A stretch of 18,354 nt of DNA from SKW197 sp049970095. GTDB lineage: Archaea; Thermoplasmatota; Thermoplasmata; Lutacidiplasmatales; SKW197. Below, one piece after another: positions 7,768 to 14,680 of the stretch (within the stretch, counting starts at the first letter, position 1; every line of letters starts with the position of its first letter). The translations under genes and the position numbers were made by a program. The DNA is taken from assembly GCA_049970095.1 (NCBI GenBank), contig JBMFNP010000038.1, positions 1 to 18,354 of the forward strand. The letters are read 5' to 3'. The notes below the pieces were generated by a model. That model ran no database searches. It saw only the letters and a program-made list of their open reading frames with translations, and was not told the origin of the DNA.

Positions 7768-8861
7768 AAGAGTTGCATCTAGGCGTGGAAATTGCAGGAC
7801 TGAAATTGAGGAACCCTGTGATCCCTGCTGCAGGACCACCAGTAAGAAATGGAGAGGCAATATTGCGATGTGCGCAGGGAGGTGCAGGTGCAATCGTAAC
7901 CAAGACCATTTCCACAAAGCCCGCTGATGTACCAAGGCCCTGCATGGCAAAAACAAAAAGTGGATTTTTGAACACAGAACTCTGGTCCGAGCTTCCGCCC
8001 GAGCAGTGGATTGAAAAAGAATATAAGATTGCCAGAAGTGCAAAACTTCCAATGATTGTGAGCCTTGGCTATACACCAGAGCAGATCGGCGAACTTGCAC
8101 CAAAGGTAAAGAATTATGCAGATGCCCTTGAACTTTCCACGCACTACCTTGGTTCAGACACGAAACCAATGGAGGAAGCAATAAAAGTTGCAAAGGAAAC
8201 AGGGTTGCCAGTTATAATCAAACTTTCACCTAATGTTCCTGATATAAAAATGTTTGCAAGTGCTGCAGTGCGTGCAGGTGCAGATGCGATTACTGCTGTA
8301 AATTCCTTCGGTCCATGCTTTGGAGTGGATATTGAGACAGGAATTCCCTATATGGGTAGCAGAGAGTTCTATGGCTGGCTATCTGGAAGTGCAATCAAAC
8401 CCATAGCGCTCAGATGTGTTTATGATATTGTTAGAACTGTGGATGTGCCTGTTATTGGCGTGGGGGGCATAGAAACTGGTAATGATGCTGTGGAATTCAT
8501 AATGACAGGGGCTCATGCTGTTGGGGTTTGTACTGCAGCAATTCTTTATGGTCCTAAAGTATTTGGAAAAATTGCCAGCGAAATTGCAGCATTTATGCAG
8601 AGAAAGGGGTATTCTTGTGTGGATGAGATGCGTGGAGTTGCAATCCGAAACATGAAAAAACTTGAATTCAGAACATACCCAGTGCCGCCGAAAATTGATG
8701 AGGAAAAGTGCATTGGTTGCGGACTCTGTGCAATGAGCTGTCCATATCAGGCATTGAGTATTGTAGATAAAGTGGCAAAGGTGAACATTGAAAGATGCTT
8801 TGGCTGCGGACTTTGCATGAGCAGGTGCAGAGAAGTGGGTGTAAATGCAATTACCTTCTGA
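7764..8861 (+). CDS. PreA-like dihydropyrimidine/dihydroorotate dehydrogenase-family protein with two C-terminal 4Fe-4S sites
   Basis: A 365-residue protein with an FMN-binding TIM barrel (residues 1 to about 300) and a ferredoxin domain (about 308-365). Barrel signatures are NPVIPAAGP (17-25), IIKLSPN (151-157, including K153), N180 and the phosphate-binding IGVGGIETG (231-239). Ferredoxin cysteines are C316/C319/C322/C326 and C345/C348/C351/C355. This domain order is that of PreA and of the C-terminal half of dihydropyrimidine dehydrogenase. At the position where PreA has its catalytic cysteine (SCPH), this protein reads S-T126-H-Y, so the acid/base residue and perhaps the substrate differ. 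A partner like PreT is not in the window. The start overlaps ssnA by 4 nt, with an AAGGTGA Shine-Dalgarno before it, so the two are translationally coupled. Confidence 0.84.
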   Translation: MKELHLGVEIAGLKLRNPVIPAAGPPVRNGEAILRCAQGGAGAIVTKTISTKPADVPRPCMAKTKSGFLNTELWSELPPEQWIEKEYKIARSAKLPMIVSLGYTPEQIGELAPKVKNYADALELSTHYLGSDTKPMEEAIKVAKETGLPVIIKLSPNVPDIKMFASAAVRAGADAITAVNSFGPCFGVDIETGIPYMGSREFYGWLSGSAIKPIALRCVYDIVRTVDVPVIGVGGIETGNDAVEFIMTGAHAVGVCTAAILYGPKVFGKIASEIAAFMQRKGYSCVDEMRGVAIRNMKKLEFRTYPVPPKIDEEKCIGCGLCAMSCPYQALSIVDKVAKVNIERCFGCGLCMSRCREVGVNAITF

Positions 8862-8886
8862 GTGCATACGCTATTATGGGGGCTAA

Positions 8887-10254
8887 ATGATGTTGAAAAT
8901 TTACAACACATTGAGTGGAAATCTGGAAGAATTCAAACCCAGAGAGCCAGGAGTTGTAAGAATGTATGTGTGTGGGCCCACGGTTTATGACTACTGTCAT
9001 GTGGGGCATGCAAGGTCATATGTATGCTTTGACATCATCCGCAGATACCTGGAATATCTAGGTTATAGGGTGATCTTTGTCCAGAACTTCACAGATGTGG
9101 ATGACAAGATAATTGCAAGATCAAATGAAACGGGTGAAGACCCTAGAAAACTTGCTGAACGGTTTATATCTGCGTTTTTTGAGGACATGCATCGCCTGAA
9201 GGTAAAGCCAGCAACATACTATCCTAGGGTCACAGAGCACATTTCCGAGATTATCAGTACGATTTCCAAACTCATTGAAAAAGGTTATGCATATGCATCA
9301 AATGGGAGTGTTTACTTCAGGGTAAAGAAGGCAAAGGCGTTTGGGAAACTTTCAAAACAGAACATTGAAAATATGCGAAATCTGGAGATAAATGAGGACA
9401 AGGAGGAGCCCTGGGATTTTGCACTCTGGAAAAAGGCAAAAGAAGGCGAGATTTACTGGGAGAGCCCATGGGGAAATGGAAGGCCTGGTTGGCATATAGA
9501 GTGCTCAGTTATGAGTATGCACTATCTTGGTGCGAGTTTTGACATTCATGGAGGTGGCATGGACCTAATCTTTCCACACCATGAGTGTGAGATTTTGCAA
9601 TCCGAAGCTTACAGCGGCGCAGAGTTTGTAAAATACTGGTTGCATAATGGCTTTCTTACAATTAACAGAGAAAAAATGTCAAAGAGTCTGGGGAACTTCT
9701 TCACAATTCGTGAGGTGCTTGGAAGATTTGAGCCGGATGTTCTGAGATTTTTCATTGCCTATGCACATTACAGAAGCCCGATAGATTTTTCAGATATTGC
9801 GCTTGAGGAGGCAAAAGCCGCACTGAAAAGGTTGCGCACTACATATTCCAATATCCTCGCTGCGCTTGCAAAAGGTGAGTTTGGACTGGAAAAAGTAGAT
9901 ATTGCGAATTACCGCCAGAGGTTCTTTGATGCAATGAATGAGGATTTCAATACCAGGGAGGCTATTGCTGTGCTTTTTGAGCTTTCTTCAGTGCTCAACG
10001 AGAATATGCAGCATCTGGATATGTTTTCGCTGAGCCAGGCACTTCATTTCTATAATGAGTGTTCTGCAATTTTAGGAATTGATTTTGAGAAGAAAGGGGA
10101 TGCTGACAGATTTATTGAATTCATTCTCGAGATGAGGGCGGAGGCTAGGAAACGGAAGGAATGGGATGTGGCAGATAGAATCCGTGCGAAATTGCGGGAA
10201 CTGGGTGTTGAGATAGAGGACACTGCTCAGAGCACAAGTTGGAGATATGTGTAG
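8887..10254 (+). CDS. cysS: Cysteinyl-tRNA synthetase
   Basis: A class I aminoacyl-tRNA synthetase of 455 residues that charges tRNA-Cys. Signatures are HVGH at 38-41 (the HIGH motif) and KMSKS at 264-268. The zinc ligands that discriminate cysteine are C29, C207, H232 and E236 (in FPHHECE). NFTDVDDK and GGGMDLIFPHH are also typical. The length is standard and the enzyme looks intact. A G-rich ribosome binding site (8878-8882) precedes the ATG pair at 8887/8890. It is the last gene of the ribH operon and stops only 4 bp from the stop of the opposing kinase gene. Confidence 0.97.
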   Translation: MMLKIYNTLSGNLEEFKPREPGVVRMYVCGPTVYDYCHVGHARSYVCFDIIRRYLEYLGYRVIFVQNFTDVDDKIIARSNETGEDPRKLAERFISAFFEDMHRLKVKPATYYPRVTEHISEIISTISKLIEKGYAYASNGSVYFRVKKAKAFGKLSKQNIENMRNLEINEDKEEPWDFALWKKAKEGEIYWESPWGNGRPGWHIECSVMSMHYLGASFDIHGGGMDLIFPHHECEILQSEAYSGAEFVKYWLHNGFLTINREKMSKSLGNFFTIREVLGRFEPDVLRFFIAYAHYRSPIDFSDIALEEAKAALKRLRTTYSNILAALAKGEFGLEKVDIANYRQRFFDAMNEDFNTREAIAVLFELSSVLNENMQHLDMFSLSQALHFYNECSAILGIDFEKKGDADRFIEFILEMRAEARKRKEWDVADRIRAKLRELGVEIEDTAQSTSWRYV

Positions 10255-10258
10255 TCAC

Positions 10259-10894
10259 CTAATTTTTCCTTCGCGACTCCTTGCTGTGTCCCCTGCCCCT
10301 CAATGCAATCTCATACATCCTAGCAATAACCGCAGGTGCATCGGTATAGTTTCTGGCATAAGCTTTCAGGATTACATCAAACATTTCAAAGTTCTCAGCA
10401 TGTGCACTCAAAAAAGCCTCCTGGAGCAAATGCAAATCCACACCCTTTGCTTCAATGCTTGCAGTTTTCTCTCCGAGACTGAAATCAATGAAATAGAGTT
10501 TGCCAGAATGTAAAATCATGTTTGAGGTCGTCAGGTCACCATGAACAATATTATTTCTGTGCAGTCTGGCAACATTCTCCCCTATCATTCCCAGCACTTC
10601 TATCTTTTCCTCCAAATCCATGCTTGTAATACGGTTTTTCAGATTTTTAGCATCAATATATTCCATAACTATTTTGAACTCTTCCACATCATAGATCAGG
10701 GGTACGCTAACACCCGCAATTCTTGCAGCATGCATCAATTTTGCTTCTGCCTTTGTTCTTGCTGCCCTCAACTCAAGGTCAATTTCCTTATGTCTATACC
10801 CTTTAGGTATGCGGTCTTTTGCTACTGCATCCAGTGAAAAAAATTTTGTTCTGTAAATTACTGATTCTGCACCTTTTGCAATAATCTCCTCCAT
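10259..10894 (-). CDS. bud32: Bud32-family KEOPS kinase/ATPase (PRPK)
   Basis: A small 211-residue protein-kinase-fold ATPase. It is a KEOPS subunit that supports Kae1 in making N6-threonylcarbamoyladenosine on ANN-decoding tRNAs. It shows the Bud32 helix signature ARTKAEAKLMHAAR (45-58), the hinge MEYIDAKNL and the catalytic loop HGDLTTSN (118-125; D120, N125). The metal-binding D137 is in IDF, followed by the truncated LHLLQEAFLSAH lobe. It is stand-alone, whereas many euryarchaea fuse it to Kae1. The start follows the glmU stop by 14 nt and has AGGGGTG as Shine-Dalgarno about 9 nt upstream, so the long N-terminal extension readable in this frame is rejected. Confidence 0.92.
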   Translation of the reverse strand: MEEIIAKGAESVIYRTKFFSLDAVAKDRIPKGYRHKEIDLELRAARTKAEAKLMHAARIAGVSVPLIYDVEEFKIVMEYIDAKNLKNRITSMDLEEKIEVLGMIGENVARLHRNNIVHGDLTTSNMILHSGKLYFIDFSLGEKTASIEAKGVDLHLLQEAFLSAHAENFEMFDVILKAYARNYTDAPAVIARMYEIALRGRGHSKESRRKN

Positions 10895-10908
10895 TCCTGC
10901 TTGCACCC

Positions 10909-12111
10909 CTAAAGAATTCTTGTGCCTGCCGCATAATATTTTGATTCTATCTGTTTTCCAGCTCCAATCTTGCAATCCTCACAGATTACTGCACCTGGAT
11001 TTATAGAACAATTTATTCCCACTTTTGTATCGTCCCCAATTACCGCACCGAATTTTCTAAGGTGTGTGGGCACTTTTTCTCCCTGCACATATGAATGAAT
11101 TTCTCTGCCATCCAGTCGTAAATTTGCAATTTTTGTACCTGCACCAAGGTTTACACGAAACCCAATAACACTGTCGCCCACATAATTGAGATGGGGTGCA
11201 TTTGAATTTGACATTATTATTGAATTTTTTATCTCACTGGCATTTCCTATATGCACATTGTCTCCAATGTAGGTGGAAGGGCGGATATATGCGTTCGGGC
11301 CTATCCTGCAATTCCTGCCAATGTAAACAGGGCCAACGATATAACTTCCTGATAGCACAACCGTGCCTTCTCCAATTACCACATTTCCTTTCACTACTGC
11401 AAATTCCTCCACCTCTCCCTCAATTTTCCTTGTAATCTTCTGGAGTAACCACTCATTTGCTCTCAATAATTCCCAGGGCTTACCGATATCCAACCACATT
11501 CCCTGAGTTTTCGCACAAACAACCTTTCCCATAGTTGCCAGATAATTGATTGCATCTGTAAGTTCATATTCATTTCTTGGAGATAACTTTATTTGGTCTA
11601 GAGCGGTAAAGATCTCGGGAGTGAAAAAATAGATGCCAGCATTGATTAGATTTCCATTAAACTTTGCCTTTTCATGAATTTTCACTACATTCTCCCCTTC
11701 ACACTCAATTACACCATATTCTCCTCTCCCTGCTCCTTCCACTCCACAAACCACATTTTTTCCACTTTTTCCTTTTTCTATTACCTCTTTCAGCATGTTT
11801 TCTTCAAAAACAATATCCCCGTTTATACATAAAAACTCCTCATTGCAGAAATTTCTTGCAGATTTAACTGCATCTCCCGTGCCAATAGGCTTATCCTGGC
11901 GAATAAGTGTTACATCCTTGCACATCTCATAAAAGAGGGTTTCGTAAGAATGGACAACAATTCCCACTTCCTCAATTCCGTTTTTTTTGAGATATTCCAG
12001 TATATGCATAATTATTGGCTTTCCACCAGCAGGTAACAGGGGTTTGGGTATTTTTGCAGTGAGGGGTTTGAGCCGTTTACCAGCACCAGCTGCAAGCACT
12101 ATTGCCTTCAA
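10909..12111 (-). CDS. glmU: Bifunctional sugar-1-phosphate nucleotidylyltransferase/acetyltransferase (GlmU-like)
   Basis: About 400 residues. The N-terminal Rossmann-like transferase begins AIVLAAGAGKRLKPLT and IPKPLLP, the nucleotidyltransferase signature, with NGD at about 99-101. From about residue 245 there are left-handed beta-helix hexapeptide repeats, including IGEG, IGRN, IGDN and IGAGK. In archaeal homologues this protein acetylates glucosamine-1-phosphate and uridylylates the product to UDP-GlcNAc; related ones make dTDP-glucose. The adjacent glmM favours UDP-GlcNAc. I favour a TTG start at 12111 because GAGGTG (12123-12118) sits 6 nt before it and the TTG overlaps the glmM stop TGA. 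An in-frame GTG at 12120 is the alternative, three residues longer. Confidence 0.88.
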   Translation of the reverse strand: MKAIVLAAGAGKRLKPLTAKIPKPLLPAGGKPIIMHILEYLKKNGIEEVGIVVHSYETLFYEMCKDVTLIRQDKPIGTGDAVKSARNFCNEEFLCINGDIVFEENMLKEVIEKGKSGKNVVCGVEGAGRGEYGVIECEGENVVKIHEKAKFNGNLINAGIYFFTPEIFTALDQIKLSPRNEYELTDAINYLATMGKVVCAKTQGMWLDIGKPWELLRANEWLLQKITRKIEGEVEEFAVVKGNVVIGEGTVVLSGSYIVGPVYIGRNCRIGPNAYIRPSTYIGDNVHIGNASEIKNSIIMSNSNAPHLNYVGDSVIGFRVNLGAGTKIANLRLDGREIHSYVQGEKVPTHLRKFGAVIGDDTKVGINCSINPGAVICEDCKIGAGKQIESKYYAAGTRIL

Positions 12112-13409
12112 CTTATACACCTCTCAACCAGAGATGCAATCATTCCATAAATCTTTTCGCATTTATCTGCATCTTCGCATTCAACTGTAATCCTAATTTT
12201 TGGCTCAGTGCCAGAAAATCGCACAAGCACGCTAGCATCCTCAAACTGCAATTTTATTCCATCCAGTGTATTACTCCTCCCACCCAGTTTTGTGAGCGCG
12301 GCTATTACCTCAGGCTCTATTGCATTCCTCCGCTCCTTTGGATACCTTAAGCTTCCTTTCTTTATTTTCAACACTGGCACCCTACTAGCAATTTTAGAAA
12401 CTGGTTCATCAGCTTCTGCAAGGAATTTCACGCCAGCATATATTCCATCTGGACAATATGAATGCTGCGGGAAAATAAAAGTGCCGGAGGGTTCTCCACC
12501 AAACACACCATTTATCTCCTTTAGCCTTGCACTCACAAAAACATCTCCTGTCTTTGTAATTTCCACTCTATCATCACCCAGAATTTTATTCAGAACAATT
12601 GTACTATCTATGCTTGCTACAACCTTACCCTCAGAAAACTCGGAGGCGAAAATGCAGAGCAGCACCTGTGGGTCAATAAAATTTCCTTTCTCATCTATCA
12701 CTGCCAGTCTATCTGCGTCTCCATCGTGTGCAATACCCACATCGCATTTTTCAGAAACCACTGCATTTGCCAGAGCAATAAGGTTTTCTTTACTGGGCTC
12801 ACTCTCTCGCCATGGAAATGTTCCATCTGGCTGTGCATTCAGGGAAAGCACATCACACCCTAATTTTCTTAGAATTAAAGGAGTGAAAAGCCCTGCAGTT
12901 CCATTACCAGCATCCACTGCAACTCTTTTTCCGATTTTTCCGAACTCAGAGAGAATTTTTTCAATGTATTTCTCTTTCAGCCACTCACATTGCAAGTACC
13001 TTCCAACCATGGAATAACCTGGGTTCCTGAATTCCATTCTATCTATTCTCTCCTCAATTTCCTCCATTTGTCTGATAGAGAAACCTGAGCCGTCTGCATT
13101 TATGAGCTTGATTCCATTGTATTCTGGTGGGTTGTGGGAAGCAGTAATTACCACGCCGCAATCAAAATCTCTTGCGAGAAATCCCACCACGGGTGTGGGT
13201 ACCACTCCTATGTCAACCACATTACTCCCGCTTGCCAGCATTCCAGCAATTACACTTTTTGCAATCATTCTGCTCGTAGTTCTTGTGTCGGTTCCGATGA
13301 TTACTCTACCATATCCACTCCCGATTGCTCGCCCTGCAGCAGAGGCAAGTTCTGTTGTGAGTTCTGCATTCACTATTCCCCTGATACCCGAGCTCCCGAA
13401 GTAATGCAT
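12108..13409 (-). CDS. glmM: Phosphoglucosamine mutase/phosphomannomutase family protein
   Basis: A 433-residue alpha-D-phosphohexomutase. It has the active-site phosphoserine S91 in TASHNPP (89-95), the Mg-binding DGDADR loop near residue 240, the sugar-binding GEPSGT, and the phosphate-binding RFSGTEPKIRI near the C-terminus. It most likely converts glucosamine-6-phosphate to glucosamine-1-phosphate, feeding the GlmU-like enzyme encoded next. Mannose or glucose phosphates cannot be excluded from sequence. The true start is ATG 13409 (MHYFGSSGIRG). The TA-rich box at 13432-13445 is about 27 nt away, so translation is probably leaderless. The 58 upstream residues readable in this frame lie across the promoter and the divergent gene and are rejected. 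Confidence 0.9.
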   Translation of the reverse strand: MHYFGSSGIRGIVNAELTTELASAAGRAIGSGYGRVIIGTDTRTTSRMIAKSVIAGMLASGSNVVDIGVVPTPVVGFLARDFDCGVVITASHNPPEYNGIKLINADGSGFSIRQMEEIEERIDRMEFRNPGYSMVGRYLQCEWLKEKYIEKILSEFGKIGKRVAVDAGNGTAGLFTPLILRKLGCDVLSLNAQPDGTFPWRESEPSKENLIALANAVVSEKCDVGIAHDGDADRLAVIDEKGNFIDPQVLLCIFASEFSEGKVVASIDSTIVLNKILGDDRVEITKTGDVFVSARLKEINGVFGGEPSGTFIFPQHSYCPDGIYAGVKFLAEADEPVSKIASRVPVLKIKKGSLRYPKERRNAIEPEVIAALTKLGGRSNTLDGIKLQFEDASVLVRFSGTEPKIRITVECEDADKCEKIYGMIASLVERCIS

Positions 13410-13431
13410 CTTAATTTTTAAATGGGAAGGG

Positions 13432-13445
13432 TTATATATATATAT
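13432..13445. promoter_or_regulatory. (TA)n divergent TATA promoter for glmM and carbamate kinase
   Basis: A 14-nt alternating TA run reads as a TATA box on both strands. Towards the minus strand it lies about 27 nt from glmM ATG 13409, the leaderless distance. Towards the plus strand it predicts a transcription start near 13460, upstream of the carbamate kinase ribosome binding site at 13479-13485. A single symmetric element may serve both genes, or two overlapping boxes may compete. Confidence 0.55.
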
Positions 13446-13478
13446 CCCCAGGCATTTAGTGAATTTTACCTTTCGTCT

Positions 13479-13494
13479 AGGGGGTATCCATATT
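13479..13494 (+). promoter_or_regulatory. Shine-Dalgarno and probable ATT start codon of carbamate kinase
   Basis: AGGGGGT at 13479-13485 is one of the strongest ribosome binding sites in the window. Six nt later comes ATT at 13492 in the arcC frame. No standard start codon lies at a useful distance from it. This decides for a rare AUU start unless the leaderless GTG at 13459 is used. Confidence 0.45.
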
Positions 13495-14445
13495 ACAAAA
13501 ACTGCAGTTGTTGCCATTGGAGGCAATGCAATACTTCGGGCAGGGCAGAAAGGAAGTGCTGAGGAGCAGTTTGCAAATCTCAATAACAGTATGCCTTACC
13601 TTGTCAGATTGATAAAGGATGGCTACGATATTGTAATTACTCACGGAAACGGACCACAGGTAGGGAATATCTTGCTCCAGAATGAACTTGCAAAAACGCA
13701 GGTACCTCCCATGCCCCTAGATGTTTGCGGTGCAATGTCGCAGGGACTTCTGGGCTATATGATTCAGCAAACACTTACAAATCTGCTGGCGAGAGAAGGG
13801 CTAAAAAAATGTGTGGTTTCCGTTGTTACCCAGGTGGTTGTGAGTAAAGATGATCCAGCATTCAAAAATCCGACAAAACCTGTCGGGCAGTATTATCCAG
13901 AGGAAGTTGCGAAACAGCTTATGCGCGAAAAAGGGTGGGTGATGAAAGAAGATAAGGCAAGGGGGGGTTTCAGAAGAGTAGTACCTTCACCAGAGCCGAT
14001 TGATATTGTGGAGAAAGAGGCAATAAAACGCCTCGTATTTGCTGGCGAAAATCAAGAGTATGTGGTGGTTGCAGCTGGAGGGGGTGGAATCCCAGTGATA
14101 AAGACAGATGAAGGTTACAGAGGTGTTGAAGCGGTAATTGACAAAGACCTGGCTTCAAGTGTGCTTGCAAACGCAATTGATGAAAAATTTTTCATAATTC
14201 TCACTGATGTGGACCGTGTGTATCTCAATTTCAGAAAGGCAGAGGAGAAAGCAGTTGCGCATCTTACACTCTCTTTAGCAGAAAAATATTATGAGGAGGG
14301 ACAGTTTCCAGGCGGGAGCATGGGTCCCAAAGTACTGGCCGCAATAAGATTCCTCCAGCGTGGCGGTGAGAAGGTGCTGATAACATCTGGTGAGAGACTA
14401 AGGGATGCACTAGAAGGCAGAACAGGAACTGTAATAACAAAATAA
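13492..14445 (+). CDS. arcC: Carbamate kinase
   Basis: An amino-acid-kinase family protein of about 317 residues that interconverts carbamoyl phosphate plus ADP with carbamate plus ATP. Signatures are VVAIGGNAI at the N-terminus, ITHGNGPQVGN, MSQGLLGYMIQQ, DPAFKNPTKPVGQ, GGGGIPV, GVEAVIDKDLAS, ILTDVD and GSMGPKVLAAIRF. There is no ATG or TTG at a sensible position. A strong AGGGGGT (13479-13485) stands 6 nt before an ATT at 13492, and starting there gives exactly the N-terminal length of archaeal carbamate kinases. The alternative is GTG 13459, which would add 11 residues and be nearly leaderless. No ornithine transcarbamylase, agmatine or arginine deiminase gene is nearby, so the carbamoyl phosphate source is outside the window. 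Confidence 0.9.
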   Translation: MTKTAVVAIGGNAILRAGQKGSAEEQFANLNNSMPYLVRLIKDGYDIVITHGNGPQVGNILLQNELAKTQVPPMPLDVCGAMSQGLLGYMIQQTLTNLLAREGLKKCVVSVVTQVVVSKDDPAFKNPTKPVGQYYPEEVAKQLMREKGWVMKEDKARGGFRRVVPSPEPIDIVEKEAIKRLVFAGENQEYVVVAAGGGGIPVIKTDEGYRGVEAVIDKDLASSVLANAIDEKFFIILTDVDRVYLNFRKAEEKAVAHLTLSLAEKYYEEGQFPGGSMGPKVLAAIRFLQRGGEKVLITSGERLRDALEGRTGTVITK

Positions 14446-14474
14446 GGGCAAGCCTGTAAGGCAAACACTCGTTT

Positions 14475-14680
14475 GGGGGAGAGAGTCAACTTAACACCTC
14501 CTTGATCCAATAATTTGTAAACCCAGCGAATGATTCTATCCACCGTTGCAAGCATTTTACCTTTGCAGAGTTCAGCCATTCTTTTAAGGATTACCAGTTA
14601 TCCCATCCCTCTATGTAAACCTATGTTTAAGAGGGGGATGGGATTGGGAGTATTTAACCCTTAAGTTGACAGTCTCCTCC
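14475..14680. repeat. MITE-like 206-bp segment bounded by 20-bp imperfect inverted repeats
   Basis: The 20 bases at 14475-14494 match the reverse complement of 14661-14680 at 17 of 20 positions, including a perfect 10-bp core (GTCAACTTAA at 14485-14494, TTAAGTTGAC at 14661-14670). The interior contains no convincing gene. The right repeat overlaps the last codons and the TAA stop of pncC. The arrangement fits a miniature inverted-repeat transposable element or the remnant of an insertion sequence. I could not identify a clear target-site duplication, and no transposase was recognised. Apart from this repeat and the hairpin inside it, I see nothing in the 14446-14660 spacer. Confidence 0.45.
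14600..14644. other. Long interrupted hairpin inside the inverted-repeat segment
   Basis: Bases 14600-14612 pair with 14630-14644 (13 bp with a 2-nt G bulge). An inner stem pairs 14616-14620 with 14625-14629 around a CTAT loop. It lies 17-61 nt downstream of the pncC stop on the minus strand, so it could stabilise or end that transcript, but no oligo-T follows it. It may be internal structure of a mobile element. Confidence 0.5.

Noticed and set aside
10895..10975. In-frame N-terminal extension of the Bud32 protein
   Set aside because: It overlaps the end of glmU, does not resemble Bud32 N-termini, and a Shine-Dalgarno lies just before ATG 10894.
12208..13017. 269-codon + strand frame opposite glmM
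   Set aside because: It has no recognisable domain and lies wholly inside the mutase gene in antisense.
13410..13583. In-frame 58-residue N-terminal extension of glmM
   Set aside because: It crosses the TA promoter and the carbamate kinase gene in antisense. The mutase family begins at MHYFGSSGIRG, and the leaderless ATG fits the TATA distance.
14289..14579. Minus-strand frame of 96 codons antisense to the end of carbamate kinase, with a basic stretch MAELCKGKML and VDRIIRWVYKLL and an internal AAGGAGGTG
   Set aside because: About half of it is simply the complement of arcC, and I cannot match the rest to a transposase. It is kept only as a possible remnant within the MITE-like segment.
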